A stretch of 64,000 nucleotides of DNA from Bacteroidales bacterium (lineage in GTDB: Bacteria; Bacteroidota; Bacteroidia; Bacteroidales; P3): positions 1 to 64,000 of the forward strand of contig JAFWZP010000120.1 of NCBI GenBank assembly GCA_017522255.1. Direction: 5' to 3'. The notes beneath the pieces were generated by a model. The model ran no database searches and had not been told where the DNA came from. It saw only the letters and a program-made list of their open reading frames with translations. Below, in pieces: positions 19,986-28,120 of the stretch (positions are counted from its first letter, which is position 1; each line of letters begins with the position of its first letter). The translations under genes and the position numbers were made by a program.

Positions 19986-21065
19986 ATGAAAAAGAAATTT
20001 TTGTTGCTTGCAGTGCTCTTTACCACACATTATTTTTCGTCCGAAGCCTGTACAGGAATATCATTAACGTCGGCTGATGGTAGTTATTTCCAAGCTCGAA
20101 CTATCGAATGGGGTGGTACTAATTTGAATAGCATGTACGTAGTTGTTCCACGTCATTTCACACAAACATCGCTTACTCCCACCGGCGAGAATGGACTTAC
20201 ATTCAAGTCTAAATACGGCTATGTTGGTATGGCTGTATCGCAAAAAGAGTTTATTGCCGAGGGAATTAACGAGGCCGGCCTATCAGCGGGATTGTTTTAT
20301 TACCCTCATTATGGCAGTTATGTCGATTATAATGCGGCCTACAACAATATTACGCTTGCCGACTTGCAGTTTGTGGCATGGATATTGTCGCAGTTTTCGT
20401 CGGTCGACGAGGTGAAACAGGCCGTCAACGACGTAAGGATAGTATCTATACAGCCCGGTCCAAGTTCCGATAATGCCATACATTGGCGTGTGGGCGACAA
20501 AAGCGGCAAGCAGATTGTGATAGAGATAGAAGATGGTGTTGTGCATATATACGACAACGTTATAGGCGTGCTTACCAACTCTCCAAACTACCGTTGGCAC
20601 ATTACCAATCTGAACAATTACGTAAACCTTACTTCGCAAAACCCCAAGCGTCACCCAATGGGACCTATCGAAGTATTCCCATTCAGTTATGGTTCGGGCT
20701 ATCTTGGATTGCCTGGCGACTTTACAGCACCCTCACGCTTTGTGCGTGCAGCTTTCTTCAAAACCACAGCACCAACGCTGAAAACTGCTCGCGAAACTAT
20801 GCTACAATGCTTCACTATTCTCAACAATTTCGACATCCCCATAGGCATGGAGTATTTGAAGGATGAACTTCCGGACCTGCCAAGTGCAACGCAGTGGACT
20901 TCGGTTATTGACCTTACCCACCGAGAGATATATTACAAGACTTTTTACAACAACACTATCCGCCGTATAGCATTGGATGATATCGACTTTGAGAAGGTAA
21001 AGTACCAATATCATCCTTTGGATAAAAAGGACTCGCAACCTGTGGAGACTATCAAAATCAAATAG
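19986..21065 (+). CDS. Choloylglycine hydrolase / penicillin V acylase family amidase (C59), secreted
   Basis: Ntn hydrolase acting on a linear amide bond; members hydrolyse conjugated bile salts, penicillin V or acyl-homoserine lactones. A signal peptide ends at SSEA, leaving Cys22 as the mature N-terminal nucleophile (CTGISLTSADGSYFQARTIEWG). Other family positions: Arg in ARTIEW, the Asn-containing GINEAGLSAG segment, NSPNYRWH (active-site Asn), and Arg in TAPSRFVRAAFF. 359 residues. The ARTIEWG segment differs from the GRNxD form of typical bile salt hydrolases, so substrate is not settled from sequence. Own transcription unit: a terminator lies upstream at 19851 and an inverted repeat follows at 21093. 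Confidence 0.88.
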   Translation: MKKKFLLLAVLFTTHYFSSEACTGISLTSADGSYFQARTIEWGGTNLNSMYVVVPRHFTQTSLTPTGENGLTFKSKYGYVGMAVSQKEFIAEGINEAGLSAGLFYYPHYGSYVDYNAAYNNITLADLQFVAWILSQFSSVDEVKQAVNDVRIVSIQPGPSSDNAIHWRVGDKSGKQIVIEIEDGVVHIYDNVIGVLTNSPNYRWHITNLNNYVNLTSQNPKRHPMGPIEVFPFSYGSGYLGLPGDFTAPSRFVRAAFFKTTAPTLKTARETMLQCFTILNNFDIPIGMEYLKDELPDLPSATQWTSVIDLTHREIYYKTFYNNTIRRIALDDIDFEKVKYQYHPLDKKDSQPVETIKIK

Positions 21066-21092
21066 ATTCCTAACAATCGATTGACGGACTGT

Positions 21093-21132
21093 TTTGCGGA
21101 AAGCCGGCGTTGCAATGCAGGCTTTCCGCAAA
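21093..21132. repeat. Perfect 13-bp inverted repeat after the C59 amidase gene
   Basis: TTTGCGGAAAGCC (21093-21105) and GGCTTTCCGCAAA (21120-21132) form a long stem with a 14-base loop, 27 bp after the stop codon. There is no downstream T-run on the plus strand, so it may be a weak terminator or an mRNA 3'-end stabiliser. Confidence 0.6.
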
Positions 21133-21240
21133 GTGTACCGCCCCTCTTATAGTGATGGAGAACTGCAACCCGACCATGGATTTTTTTAAGAAATATTCGT
21201 TCATCAAAAATGCCCCTTGAACAGGTTTTTGAGGGACATT

Positions 21241-21345
21241 GCACTCTCAATTTCTTGAGAGTGCATTCTCAATCTCTTGACAACGCACTCTCAACTTCTT
21301 GACAACGCACTCTCAAGATGTTGAGGATGCACTCTCAATAATGCG
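21241..21345. repeat. Array of 22-bp units (4 full, 1 partial), word ACTCTCAA
   Basis: Units start at 21241, 21263, 21285, 21307 and 21329. Each begins with linker GC followed by ACTCTCAA (ATTCTCAA in unit 2); the second half is an inverted version such as TTGAGAGT or TTGACAAC. Unit 1 is a near-perfect palindrome with 10-bp arms GCACTCTCAA / TTGAGAGTGC. There are no unique spacers, so this is not a CRISPR array. It lies between the convergent C59 amidase and prmC genes, a 392-bp gap otherwise without a gene. Confidence 0.85.
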
Positions 21346-21457
21346 ACTATAGAATGTTTGAAAATCAAGTATTTATAACTAACAAAAGATTACTCCCGAG
21401 TTTCCCCCTTGGGTGTCTATAGTTTTAAGTGTTATTAACCAATCGGGAGTTCTGAAT

Positions 21458-22321
21458 TTAAGATTTTGCAGCCTCTATCATTCGGTCTTTGCCGAAAGAA
21501 TCCTTGTGAACAATGCAGCGGTAGCCTTGCTTTTGGAGCATGGTTGCCGTTTCGTTGCCCAACGCCTCGTTAATCTCAAGGTATAGTTTGCCTCCTGTTC
21601 TCAAATGCTTGGATGCGAACTCAGCAATGTGGCGGTAAAACAACAGCGGGTCATCGTCCGGCACAAACAGGGCAAGATACGGTTCGTAGTCCAATACGTT
21701 GCGGTGCATCATCGCCTTCTCCATTTCCCTTACGTAGGGCGGATTGCTCACAATAATGTCGTAGCTTTCGCCCGCCGGATTTTCTTTCTTCAATATATCG
21801 GCAACGAAGAACGACACATTGGCATGGTTGCATTCGGCATTCTTTTTGGCAACAGCCACTGCCTCGGCCGATATATCGGTGGCAAACACTTTGGCCGAAG
21901 GGAATGCCTTGGCCAATGCTATGGCTATACAGCCGCTGCCGGTGCAGAGGTCGAGGATATGTTGTGGCGAATGCTCTTTCGCGTTGTTGGCTATAAGATA
22001 CACAAGTTCCGCCGTTTCGGGGCGGGGAATAAGAGTATCTTTCGATACTGACAGCTTGGTATCGCAAAACTCCACATTGCCTATTACATATTGTATGGGT
22101 TTGCCCTTGCGTAGGTCTTTGATGGCAAAGTTCAATTTAAGTAGGTCTGATTGGTTTATCGTTTTGTTTTTGGAAATAAGAAAATGAGCCATGCTCCAAC
22201 CCAAAAAGTGTTCAAACAGCATTTGAAGCAGTGTTCTAATTTCGTTTCTATTATATATCTCTTCCAATTCCGAATAAGCAAAACGCTCAATATCGCAAAC
22301 TTTATTTGAAGGTATCCGCAT
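21458..22321 (-). CDS. prmC: Peptide chain release factor N5-glutamine methyltransferase
   Basis: Methylates the glutamine of the GGQ loop of release factors RF1 and RF2 using SAM, needed for efficient termination. An N-terminal helical domain covers about residues 1-90. The Rossmann-fold domain has SAM motif LDLCTGSGCIAIALA (about 124-138) and the catalytic SNPPYV (about 190-195) that holds the substrate glutamine. C-terminal DSFGKDRMIEA is typical of PrmC. 287 residues, full length. A TAATTTTG box lies upstream on the minus strand. Confidence 0.95.
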   Translation of the reverse strand: MRIPSNKVCDIERFAYSELEEIYNRNEIRTLLQMLFEHFLGWSMAHFLISKNKTINQSDLLKLNFAIKDLRKGKPIQYVIGNVEFCDTKLSVSKDTLIPRPETAELVYLIANNAKEHSPQHILDLCTGSGCIAIALAKAFPSAKVFATDISAEAVAVAKKNAECNHANVSFFVADILKKENPAGESYDIIVSNPPYVREMEKAMMHRNVLDYEPYLALFVPDDDPLLFYRHIAEFASKHLRTGGKLYLEINEALGNETATMLQKQGYRCIVHKDSFGKDRMIEAAKS

Positions 22322-22390
22322 AACTATATTTCATTTAATGTTGTTGTATTATAATCAATTATATATTTATCGGTTTGTTAAAATCAAATG

Positions 22391-22398
22391 CAAAATTA
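22391..22398 (-). promoter_or_regulatory. -7 box of the prmC promoter
   Basis: Minus-strand TAATTTTG fits TAnnTTTG, about 70 bp upstream of the prmC ATG. Confidence 0.45.
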
Positions 22399-22461
22399 CA
22401 ACTTTATTGATATAGGTCGAAGTTTTAAGAATAAATATTTTACCAAGTCAAATAAAAAGCG

Positions 22462-22469
22462 TAACTTTG
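22462..22469 (+). promoter_or_regulatory. -7 box of the glmS promoter
   Basis: TAACTTTG fits TAnnTTTG and stands 54 bp before the glmS ATG. The leader is too short for a glmS ribozyme, and none is expected in this phylum. Confidence 0.55.
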
Positions 22470-22523
22470 CAAACCAAAACAAAATAATTAAAAAAACACA
22501 ATGTTTAATTAAATTAACTGATT

Positions 22524-24368
22524 ATGTGTGGAATAGTTGGATATATAGGTCCTAGGGAAGCGTGTCCTATTTTACTAAAAGGTCTTCATAGATTGGAATA
22601 TAGAGGATACGACAGTGCCGGTGTGGCATTGATAAACAATAATGGTAACCTTTCGGTATATAAAAGTAAAGGCAAGGTAGCCGATTTGGAAAATCATATC
22701 AATGACAAAGATATAAGTGGCACCATAGGAGTAGCACATACACGTTGGGCTACCCATGGCGAACCCAATACTACCAATGCACACCCCCACTATTCGCAAT
22801 CGGGTGATTTGGCATTGATACACAATGGTATCATCGAAAACTATAAGCCATTGAAGCAAGAAATGATGAACCAGGGTCGCACGTTTCAAAGCGAAACCGA
22901 CACCGAAGTGCTTATCCAATTTATCGAATACATAAAGGAAGAGCAAGGTTGCGACTTATTTACTGCCGTGCAGCTTGCTCTTAAGAATGTGATAGGTGCA
23001 TACGCCATAGTGGTTATAGACAAAAGCAACCCCGACCGCCTTATAGCAGCCCGCAAAGGCAGCCCGCTGGTAATAGGCATAGGCGAAAACGAATTTTACA
23101 TTGGCTCCGATGCCACCCCTCTTATCGAGTATACAAACAAAGTGATATATCTTGGCGAAGAAGAGATAGCCATGATGACTCGCAAGGGCGACTTGCAAGT
23201 TGTAAACCTTGAGAACGTAGCCCAAACACCGCTTGTAAAAACATTGGAAATGAACCTTAGCGATATCGAAAAAGGCGGATTTCCTCATTATATGCTTAAA
23301 GAAATATTCGAACAGCCCGACGCATTGCTCAACAGCATGAAAGGCCGCTTGAATACAGAAGAAAAAGATGTATTGCTATCGGCCATCATCAATCACCGCG
23401 ACCGCATAATGAAAGCCGAACGCGTGATAATATGTGCTTGCGGCACCTCGTGGCACGCCGGACTTATAGGCAAATATATCATCGAAGAACTTACGAGAAT
23501 ACCGGTAGAGGTAGAATACTCGTCGGAGTTCCGCTATCGCAACCCCGTTATTACGGATAAGGACCTTGTAATAGCCATATCGCAATCGGGCGAGACCGCC
23601 GACACACTTGCCGCCATACAGCTGGCAAAGGACAAGGGTGCCTTCCTTTATGGTATATGCAACGTGGTGGGCTCGTCCATACCCCGTGCTACAGACACAG
23701 GCTCGTACCTCCACATTGGTCCCGAAATAGGCGTGGCATCAACCAAGGCATTCACAGCTCAGGTTACCACTCTTATGCTTATAGCGATGGCCATCGCCAA
23801 AGAAAAACAAACCATCAGCAAGGAATACTTCCACCAACTTGTTGACGAACTTCAATCCATTCCCGAAAAGATAAGACGTATTTTGGAACTCAACGACAAG
23901 GTGGCCAAGTACTCGAAGATATTCACATATGCACGAAACTTTATCTACCTTGGTCGCGGATATAACTATCCCATTGCCTTGGAAGGAGCGTTGAAGCTGA
24001 AAGAGATTTCATACATACATGCCGAAGGCTATCCGTCGGCCGAAATGAAACACGGCCCTATTGCCCTTATCGACGAAGAAATGCCGGTGGTGGTGATAGC
24101 TCCCGCTCATTCGAAATACGAAAAAATACTTAGCAACGTACAAGAAATAAAGGCACGCAAGGGTAAGATTATTTCCATAATCACCGAAGGCGACACCGCC
24201 ATAAAGGAGCTTTCGGACATTTATTTCGAAATACCAAGCACCATAGATTGCTTCACTCCGCTGCTTACCATTGTGCCGTTGCAACTTATTTCGTACTACA
24301 TAGCCATTGCCAAAGGTCGCGATGTGGACCAACCTCGCAACCTTGCCAAATCGGTAACTGTTGAATAA
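22524..24368 (+). CDS. glmS: Glutamine--fructose-6-phosphate aminotransferase (isomerizing)
   Basis: Makes glucosamine 6-phosphate from fructose 6-phosphate and glutamine, the entry to UDP-GlcNAc, peptidoglycan and lipid A. Class II glutaminase domain about residues 1-225 with catalytic Cys2 (MCGIVGYIG) and HTRWATHGEPN. Two SIS sugar-isomerase domains follow (about 290-420 and 460-600): CGTSWHAG, AISQSGETADTLAA, GRGYNYPIALEGALKLKEISYIHAEGYPSAEMKHGP. The C-terminal LAKSVTVE is the invariant end of GlmS. 614 residues, full length. A terminator follows at 24399. Confidence 0.98.
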   Translation: MCGIVGYIGPREACPILLKGLHRLEYRGYDSAGVALINNNGNLSVYKSKGKVADLENHINDKDISGTIGVAHTRWATHGEPNTTNAHPHYSQSGDLALIHNGIIENYKPLKQEMMNQGRTFQSETDTEVLIQFIEYIKEEQGCDLFTAVQLALKNVIGAYAIVVIDKSNPDRLIAARKGSPLVIGIGENEFYIGSDATPLIEYTNKVIYLGEEEIAMMTRKGDLQVVNLENVAQTPLVKTLEMNLSDIEKGGFPHYMLKEIFEQPDALLNSMKGRLNTEEKDVLLSAIINHRDRIMKAERVIICACGTSWHAGLIGKYIIEELTRIPVEVEYSSEFRYRNPVITDKDLVIAISQSGETADTLAAIQLAKDKGAFLYGICNVVGSSIPRATDTGSYLHIGPEIGVASTKAFTAQVTTLMLIAMAIAKEKQTISKEYFHQLVDELQSIPEKIRRILELNDKVAKYSKIFTYARNFIYLGRGYNYPIALEGALKLKEISYIHAEGYPSAEMKHGPIALIDEEMPVVVIAPAHSKYEKILSNVQEIKARKGKIISIITEGDTAIKELSDIYFEIPSTIDCFTPLLTIVPLQLISYYIAIAKGRDVDQPRNLAKSVTVE

Positions 24369-24398
24369 GGAGTTTTTTTATTCATTTTCTAAATATGG

Positions 24399-24431
24399 AA
24401 AGGCGATGTGTTTTTGCATCGTCTTTTTTTT
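24399..24431 (+). terminator. Rho-independent terminator after glmS
   Basis: Stem AGGCGATG / CATCGTCT with loop TGTTTTTG and one G-T pair, followed by eight T. Confidence 0.8.
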
Positions 24432-24453
24432 GTTGCAGTAAGTTGCGTTGTTT

Positions 24454-24609
24454 GCCATAACAGGTACGTTGCTCGAAGTAGGTCGTGGCAAACTATCGCT
24501 CGACGACTTCCGCAAGGTAATAGAAAGCAAAAACCGTTGCAACGCCGGTACTTCGCTACCGTCCAAAGCGTTGTTCCTTACCAAAGTGGAATACGAAGGG
24601 GTATTGTAG
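24454..24609 (+). pseudogene. truA: 3' fragment of truA (tRNA pseudouridine synthase A)
   Basis: Too short for a normal gene: the open frame [19 protein letters not shown]... through [19 protein letters not shown] ends at TAG 24607-24609. This is the conserved C-terminal end of TruA (consensus [14 protein letters not shown] ... AG.S.P..GL.L..V.Y), about 52 residues. The frame is closed by a TAA a few codons upstream and the sequence there is the T-run of the glmS terminator, so roughly the first 200 residues are gone. No start codon. An intact truA should exist elsewhere in the genome. Confidence 0.8.
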
Positions 24610-24640
24610 AAACTTTTAAAATCATATATGGGTAATAATG

Positions 24641-25594
24641 TTAGTTTTGTTGCAAAACAAGTTCGGGGGATTGTCTGCTTCTATGATATTTCGCATTCTT
24701 ATCAATATAGAAGCCTCTACCTTTCTTCTTTACATGTGCCAATCCATCTATAAATTCTTCTGCAAGGTCGTATTCCGGAGCTATAACCATTTCCCCCTCC
24801 ATGTTGATATATCCCCATATCTCATCACCGAAATATTTTCCATTTTCATCTTGTATGGAAACCAGTGCCAAACCTTCGGAAAACCATCCCGTATCTCTGT
24901 ATCTGAAAGGTATGACCACTTCTCCTTTTGTGTTGATAAAGCCATATACACGAATTCCCAAATCATTATTATAATATCCCACAGCGGCCATCCCATCGTG
25001 AAACCATCTAGAATATTCATATATTGCAGGTATTACCATATTTCCTTTGGTATCAACAAATCCCCATCTATTACCAACAGATTCATTATAAACCACAACT
25101 TCTGCTAAGCCATTACTGAAGAAACCAACAATGTGATTTTCTTTTTCTAATTCAAAAACACAATCTCCTTTTGTGTTTATGCAGTAGTATATACTTTTGT
25201 CTTTGTTCCATATAAAGCACAACCCTTCACGGAATCCTTCCACACGGCCCGACAATTGAGGCTCAATAACTATTTCGCCTTTCATATTTATAAAGCCATT
25301 CAATCCATTGACCATAATTTGAGCAAGACCATCATCGTTAAAACATCCAACCCATTCATAGTTTGCATCAAACATTTTCTCGCCTTGTTCGTTGATAAAA
25401 AAACTTTCGTTGTTTTTGTTTACCCATGTCAATCCTTGTCTAAAGCCATAGGGGTTCTTGCTGTATTGTGCCGGAATAACAATATTTCCTTTATGGTCTT
25501 TAAAACCATATTTGTGGTTGTCGCGATATGGACGCCATAAATCCGACAAGCGACGTTTGCTTTTATCTGTGGTGAAATCCCAGTAATTACTCAT
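24641..25594 (-). CDS. WG-repeat protein
   Basis: 317 residues made mostly of about six WG/KWG beta repeats, each of the form YGF.(D/N)..G..VIP..Y......F..GLA.V (examples: YGFKDHKGNIVIPAQY, GFINMKGEIVIEPQ, WGFVDTKGNMVIPAIY, YGFINTKGEVVIPFRY, WGYINMEGEMVIAPEY). No signal peptide, so probably cytoplasmic; the N-terminus MSNYWDFTTDKSKRR is charged. Function of WG-repeat proteins is unknown. It starts upstream of no obvious operon partner and ends 32 bp from the truA fragment, which lies in the opposite direction. Confidence 0.88.
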   Translation of the reverse strand: MSNYWDFTTDKSKRRLSDLWRPYRDNHKYGFKDHKGNIVIPAQYSKNPYGFRQGLTWVNKNNESFFINEQGEKMFDANYEWVGCFNDDGLAQIMVNGLNGFINMKGEIVIEPQLSGRVEGFREGLCFIWNKDKSIYYCINTKGDCVFELEKENHIVGFFSNGLAEVVVYNESVGNRWGFVDTKGNMVIPAIYEYSRWFHDGMAAVGYYNNDLGIRVYGFINTKGEVVIPFRYRDTGWFSEGLALVSIQDENGKYFGDEIWGYINMEGEMVIAPEYDLAEEFIDGLAHVKKKGRGFYIDKNAKYHRSRQSPELVLQQN

Positions 25595-25670
25595 GATTTT
25601 TAATTTATATTTTTTCGCATAACGGTATTATCTACAAAATATTATATAGCTATTCCTGTTAAACATTTGG

Positions 25671-25886
25671 CTAGATATCATAAAAGACAAATATATGCAA
25701 CAATGTTAGTGTAACAACGCTTACTAGCCATAGCAAGCAGATAAAAACGCCCTTTGTGATGGACATTTCTTTTTTTATAATAGCAGGAACTATAAAGGTA
25801 AAACGGAAGAACATTACCGCTATCAACATGAAGTTTAGCACTCCGATTAGTATTATTATTCCTAACGCTCCGGCTGTTTCATTCAT
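25671..25886 (-). CDS. Small two-helix membrane protein, unknown function
   Basis: 71 residues with two predicted transmembrane helices (about 8-34, GIIILIGVLNFMLIAVMFF; and about 45-69, GVFICLLWLVSVVTLTLLHI). No family recognised. It follows the membrane gene at 25898-26356 by 11 bp in the same direction, so the two are probably one transcription unit. The absence of stop codons and the strong hydrophobic pattern support a real gene, but its length makes this less than certain. Confidence 0.6.
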   Translation of the reverse strand: MNETAGALGIIILIGVLNFMLIAVMFFRFTFIVPAIIKKEMSITKGVFICLLWLVSVVTLTLLHIFVFYDI

Positions 25887-25897
25887 ATCATAAATAT

Positions 25898-26356
25898 TTA
25901 AAACAACCTCCCTGTACCTTTTTCTATTTCTTTTTTACTAGGAGGTGCACCAAGTTTCTTTGCTATAAATATACCAAGTGCATAAACTATTACCAATGGA
26001 ATAAAAAAGATAAAAGTATCTATTATATCATTAAAATTCAACGAGATAATTATTATGCATGTCAAAAGTAGAAGAGGACAGATATAAACTATGTTTTTGT
26101 TTGAAAAATCTTCATACACTCCATAAGTAATAAGTGTAAGCAAACCCTCAAGCAAAATAGGTGTAATAAACAAAAATAGAACAAGCTTAAACCAGTTTAC
26201 ATTAAAGTAATTTATATCTTCATCTACAGCAATCCATTCATCAAAATTGCATAGGGTATAAATGAACCATACCGTATGGCAAAACATGAAGAAAGTCATG
26301 AGAATAGCGAAGAAAGAAAAGTTTCGTCGTTTTATTGTTTGGATTATCTTTTTCAT
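25898..26356 (-). CDS. Four-helix membrane protein, unknown function
   Basis: 152 residues: a basic start (MKKIIQTIKRRN) followed by about four transmembrane helices (about 13-34, 52-75, 88-107, 112-131) and a soluble tail GAPPSKKEIEKGTGRLF. No domain recognised. Upstream of the small membrane protein gene with an 11-bp gap. The first helix may be an uncleaved signal. Nothing in the sequence indicates a substrate or partner. Confidence 0.65.
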   Translation of the reverse strand: MKKIIQTIKRRNFSFFAILMTFFMFCHTVWFIYTLCNFDEWIAVDEDINYFNVNWFKLVLFLFITPILLEGLLTLITYGVYEDFSNKNIVYICPLLLLTCIIIISLNFNDIIDTFIFFIPLVIVYALGIFIAKKLGAPPSKKEIEKGTGRLF

Positions 26357-26444
26357 CGGTTTTTGCTCTTTAATTTATTATCAAACGTTTGTCTACGGCT
26401 TTTATTGCCAATATTCAGTTATTTAACTAATTCCCTAACTTCTA

Positions 26445-26576
26445 TTTTTCAAGTGCTGTACTTGCGTGCCGTAAGCCTGCGGTTTACGACCCGTAAGTGC
26501 CATAGTTTTGACCCGTAACCATGGCAGTTACGAGTGCTAACCCGCATGGTTACGAAGGACAAGTGTAGGGGTTGCA
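26445..26576. repeat. 22-bp phased array, word (A)CCCGTAA ... GTTACG
   Basis: Words TGCCGTAA (26467), ACCCGTAA (26489), ACCCGTAA (26511) and AGTGCTAA (26533) are exactly 22 bp apart, with a weaker unit at 26445. Each unit ends in an inverted partner such as GTTTACG or GTTACG. The 19-mer TTTTGACCCGTAACCATGG (26506-26524) occurs as its reverse complement in another array at 52850-52868. The 321-bp gap between the membrane gene (26356) and the DUF368 gene contains nothing else. Confidence 0.8.
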
Positions 26577-26677
26577 TATAGCGTATACTATGGTAAGCAA
26601 TAGACAAACAAAAAAAGGGCAAAAGTATAACGCATATACTTTTGCCTTTCATTTACTTATATCGTGGGGGTGATGCC

Positions 26678-27598
26678 TTATGCCTTGGCATCTTGGCTTT
26701 TCATCTTTTCGGATATAAATTCTATTACAAATATCAGTGCGAAGCCTAATATCATCAATGCTATGGCGCCCCAAAACTGTCCGTCTAACTGTGTTGGTAA
26801 TATGTTTTCTTGTATCAGTTGTGTTTCGCCATCGGCATATACTATGGTGTCGATAGTGTTTTTCCAAGGCCATATCTTGTTTAGTGAACCCAGCATGAAA
26901 CCGGTAAGGGCTGCTTTGGTTATCATCTCGAAGTTTTTGAACAGCCAGTCAAGCACGTGCGAGAACGATACTATTCCTATAAGTGCACCTACCGCAAATA
27001 TGGCAAGAATATCTATCCGGAACTCTACCAGCGACTCCAATATAAAGGCATATTGCCCCAAAAGCACAAGGATAAAGCTACCCGATATGCCCGGCAATAT
27101 CATGGCACAAATAGCTATAGCACCACAAAGGAATATATACCAATAAGCTCCGTTTTGTCCCAACGGGGCATTTTCGGGCGAGGTTATAAAGAACGATGCT
27201 ATGGCAAACACTACAAGTGTAACTGCTGTTTTCCAGTTCCATTTAACGGTCTTGCCTACAAATACCACCGAGGCTACTATAAGTCCGCAGAAGAACGACC
27301 ATACAAGTACGGGGTGTGTTTCCAACAGATAGGTGATAAGTTTGGCCAACGAAAGGAAGCTGGTGGCTATACCTGCCACAAGACATACAAGGAAGTTGCC
27401 ATCAATGTTCTTCCAAAATTCGCGGAAATGTCCGGTAAAGAATAGTTTGATGTTGGCAAGGTTTATGCTTTTGATGGCGTGTATTAAGCGTTCGTATATT
27501 CCTGATATAAATGCTATAGTGCCACCCGACACACCGGGAACCACGTCGGAGGCTCCCATGGCCACGCCTTTAAGAAATAGTAATATCCATTTTTTCAT
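26678..27598 (-). CDS. DUF368 (PopT-type) undecaprenyl-phosphate transporter family protein
   Basis: Polytopic membrane protein of the DUF368 family, members of which have been implicated in recycling undecaprenyl phosphate across the cytoplasmic membrane. The N-terminal signature KGVAMGASDVVPGVSGGTIAFISGIYERLI and the internal repeat CAMILPGISGSFILVLLGQYAFIL (here quoted in parts: GVSGGTIAF and GISGSFILV) are the two inverted family motifs. About eight transmembrane helices over 306 residues; a charged tail EFISEKMKSQDAKA. Downstream of the NUDIX gene (50-bp gap) and the OmpA gene, probably one unit. The transport role is from the family, not shown here. Confidence 0.85.
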   Translation of the reverse strand: MKKWILLFLKGVAMGASDVVPGVSGGTIAFISGIYERLIHAIKSINLANIKLFFTGHFREFWKNIDGNFLVCLVAGIATSFLSLAKLITYLLETHPVLVWSFFCGLIVASVVFVGKTVKWNWKTAVTLVVFAIASFFITSPENAPLGQNGAYWYIFLCGAIAICAMILPGISGSFILVLLGQYAFILESLVEFRIDILAIFAVGALIGIVSFSHVLDWLFKNFEMITKAALTGFMLGSLNKIWPWKNTIDTIVYADGETQLIQENILPTQLDGQFWGAIALMILGFALIFVIEFISEKMKSQDAKA

Positions 27599-27648
27599 AT
27601 CGTATATTTTTATGTTATCAAAGTATGTATTACGTCAATAGTCGTCTT

Positions 27649-28107
27649 TTATTTTGAATTGACTGTTAAGTTTTTGTTACATTTGGCTTTTTCCAATGCT
27701 TTTTCCAACACTTCATGATGGTCGAAGGCCAAAGGAGGCAGCTCACTTAGTTTGTGCCAAGCTATGTCTGCGGCATCGTCGAGGGCTTTGATGCTTGTGG
27801 CTCTGTCGGCAAAACCATAGTAGGCCACGGTTATTGTCCTACCCCTTGGGTCGCGGTCCACTTTGGAGAATGCCCCCACTTCCCATAGGCAGTCGGCTGC
27901 AATGTTGGTTTCTTCTTTCAGCTCCCTTATGGCACATTGCTCCAATGTTTCGTCCATATCCATAAATCCACCGGGCAGAGCCCAACAGTCTTTATATGGC
28001 TCGTTGCCCCGACGTATAAGCAGCACCTCGCTCATGTCGGGGGTGAATATGGCAATATCGGCTGTTACCGCCGGACGGGGATATTCGTATGTGTAAGTAC
28101 CTTTCAT
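27649..28107 (-). CDS. NUDIX hydrolase
   Basis: Predicted to hydrolyse a nucleoside diphosphate linked to another group. The Nudix box runs G-x5-E-x7-REUxEE: GFMDMDE, then seven residues, then RELKEET; the usual Gly of the final GU is Asn here (ETNI). The lead-in RPAVTADIAIF and GNEPYKDCWALPGGFMD resemble the ADP-ribose pyrophosphatase-like NUDIX group often seen as stand-alone proteins in Bacteroidetes. 152 residues, complete. It begins 13 bp after the OmpA-type gene. Substrate unknown. Confidence 0.9.
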   Translation of the reverse strand: MKGTYTYEYPRPAVTADIAIFTPDMSEVLLIRRGNEPYKDCWALPGGFMDMDETLEQCAIRELKEETNIAADCLWEVGAFSKVDRDPRGRTITVAYYGFADRATSIKALDDAADIAWHKLSELPPLAFDHHEVLEKALEKAKCNKNLTVNSK

Positions 28108-28120
28108 TATATTTATGTTT

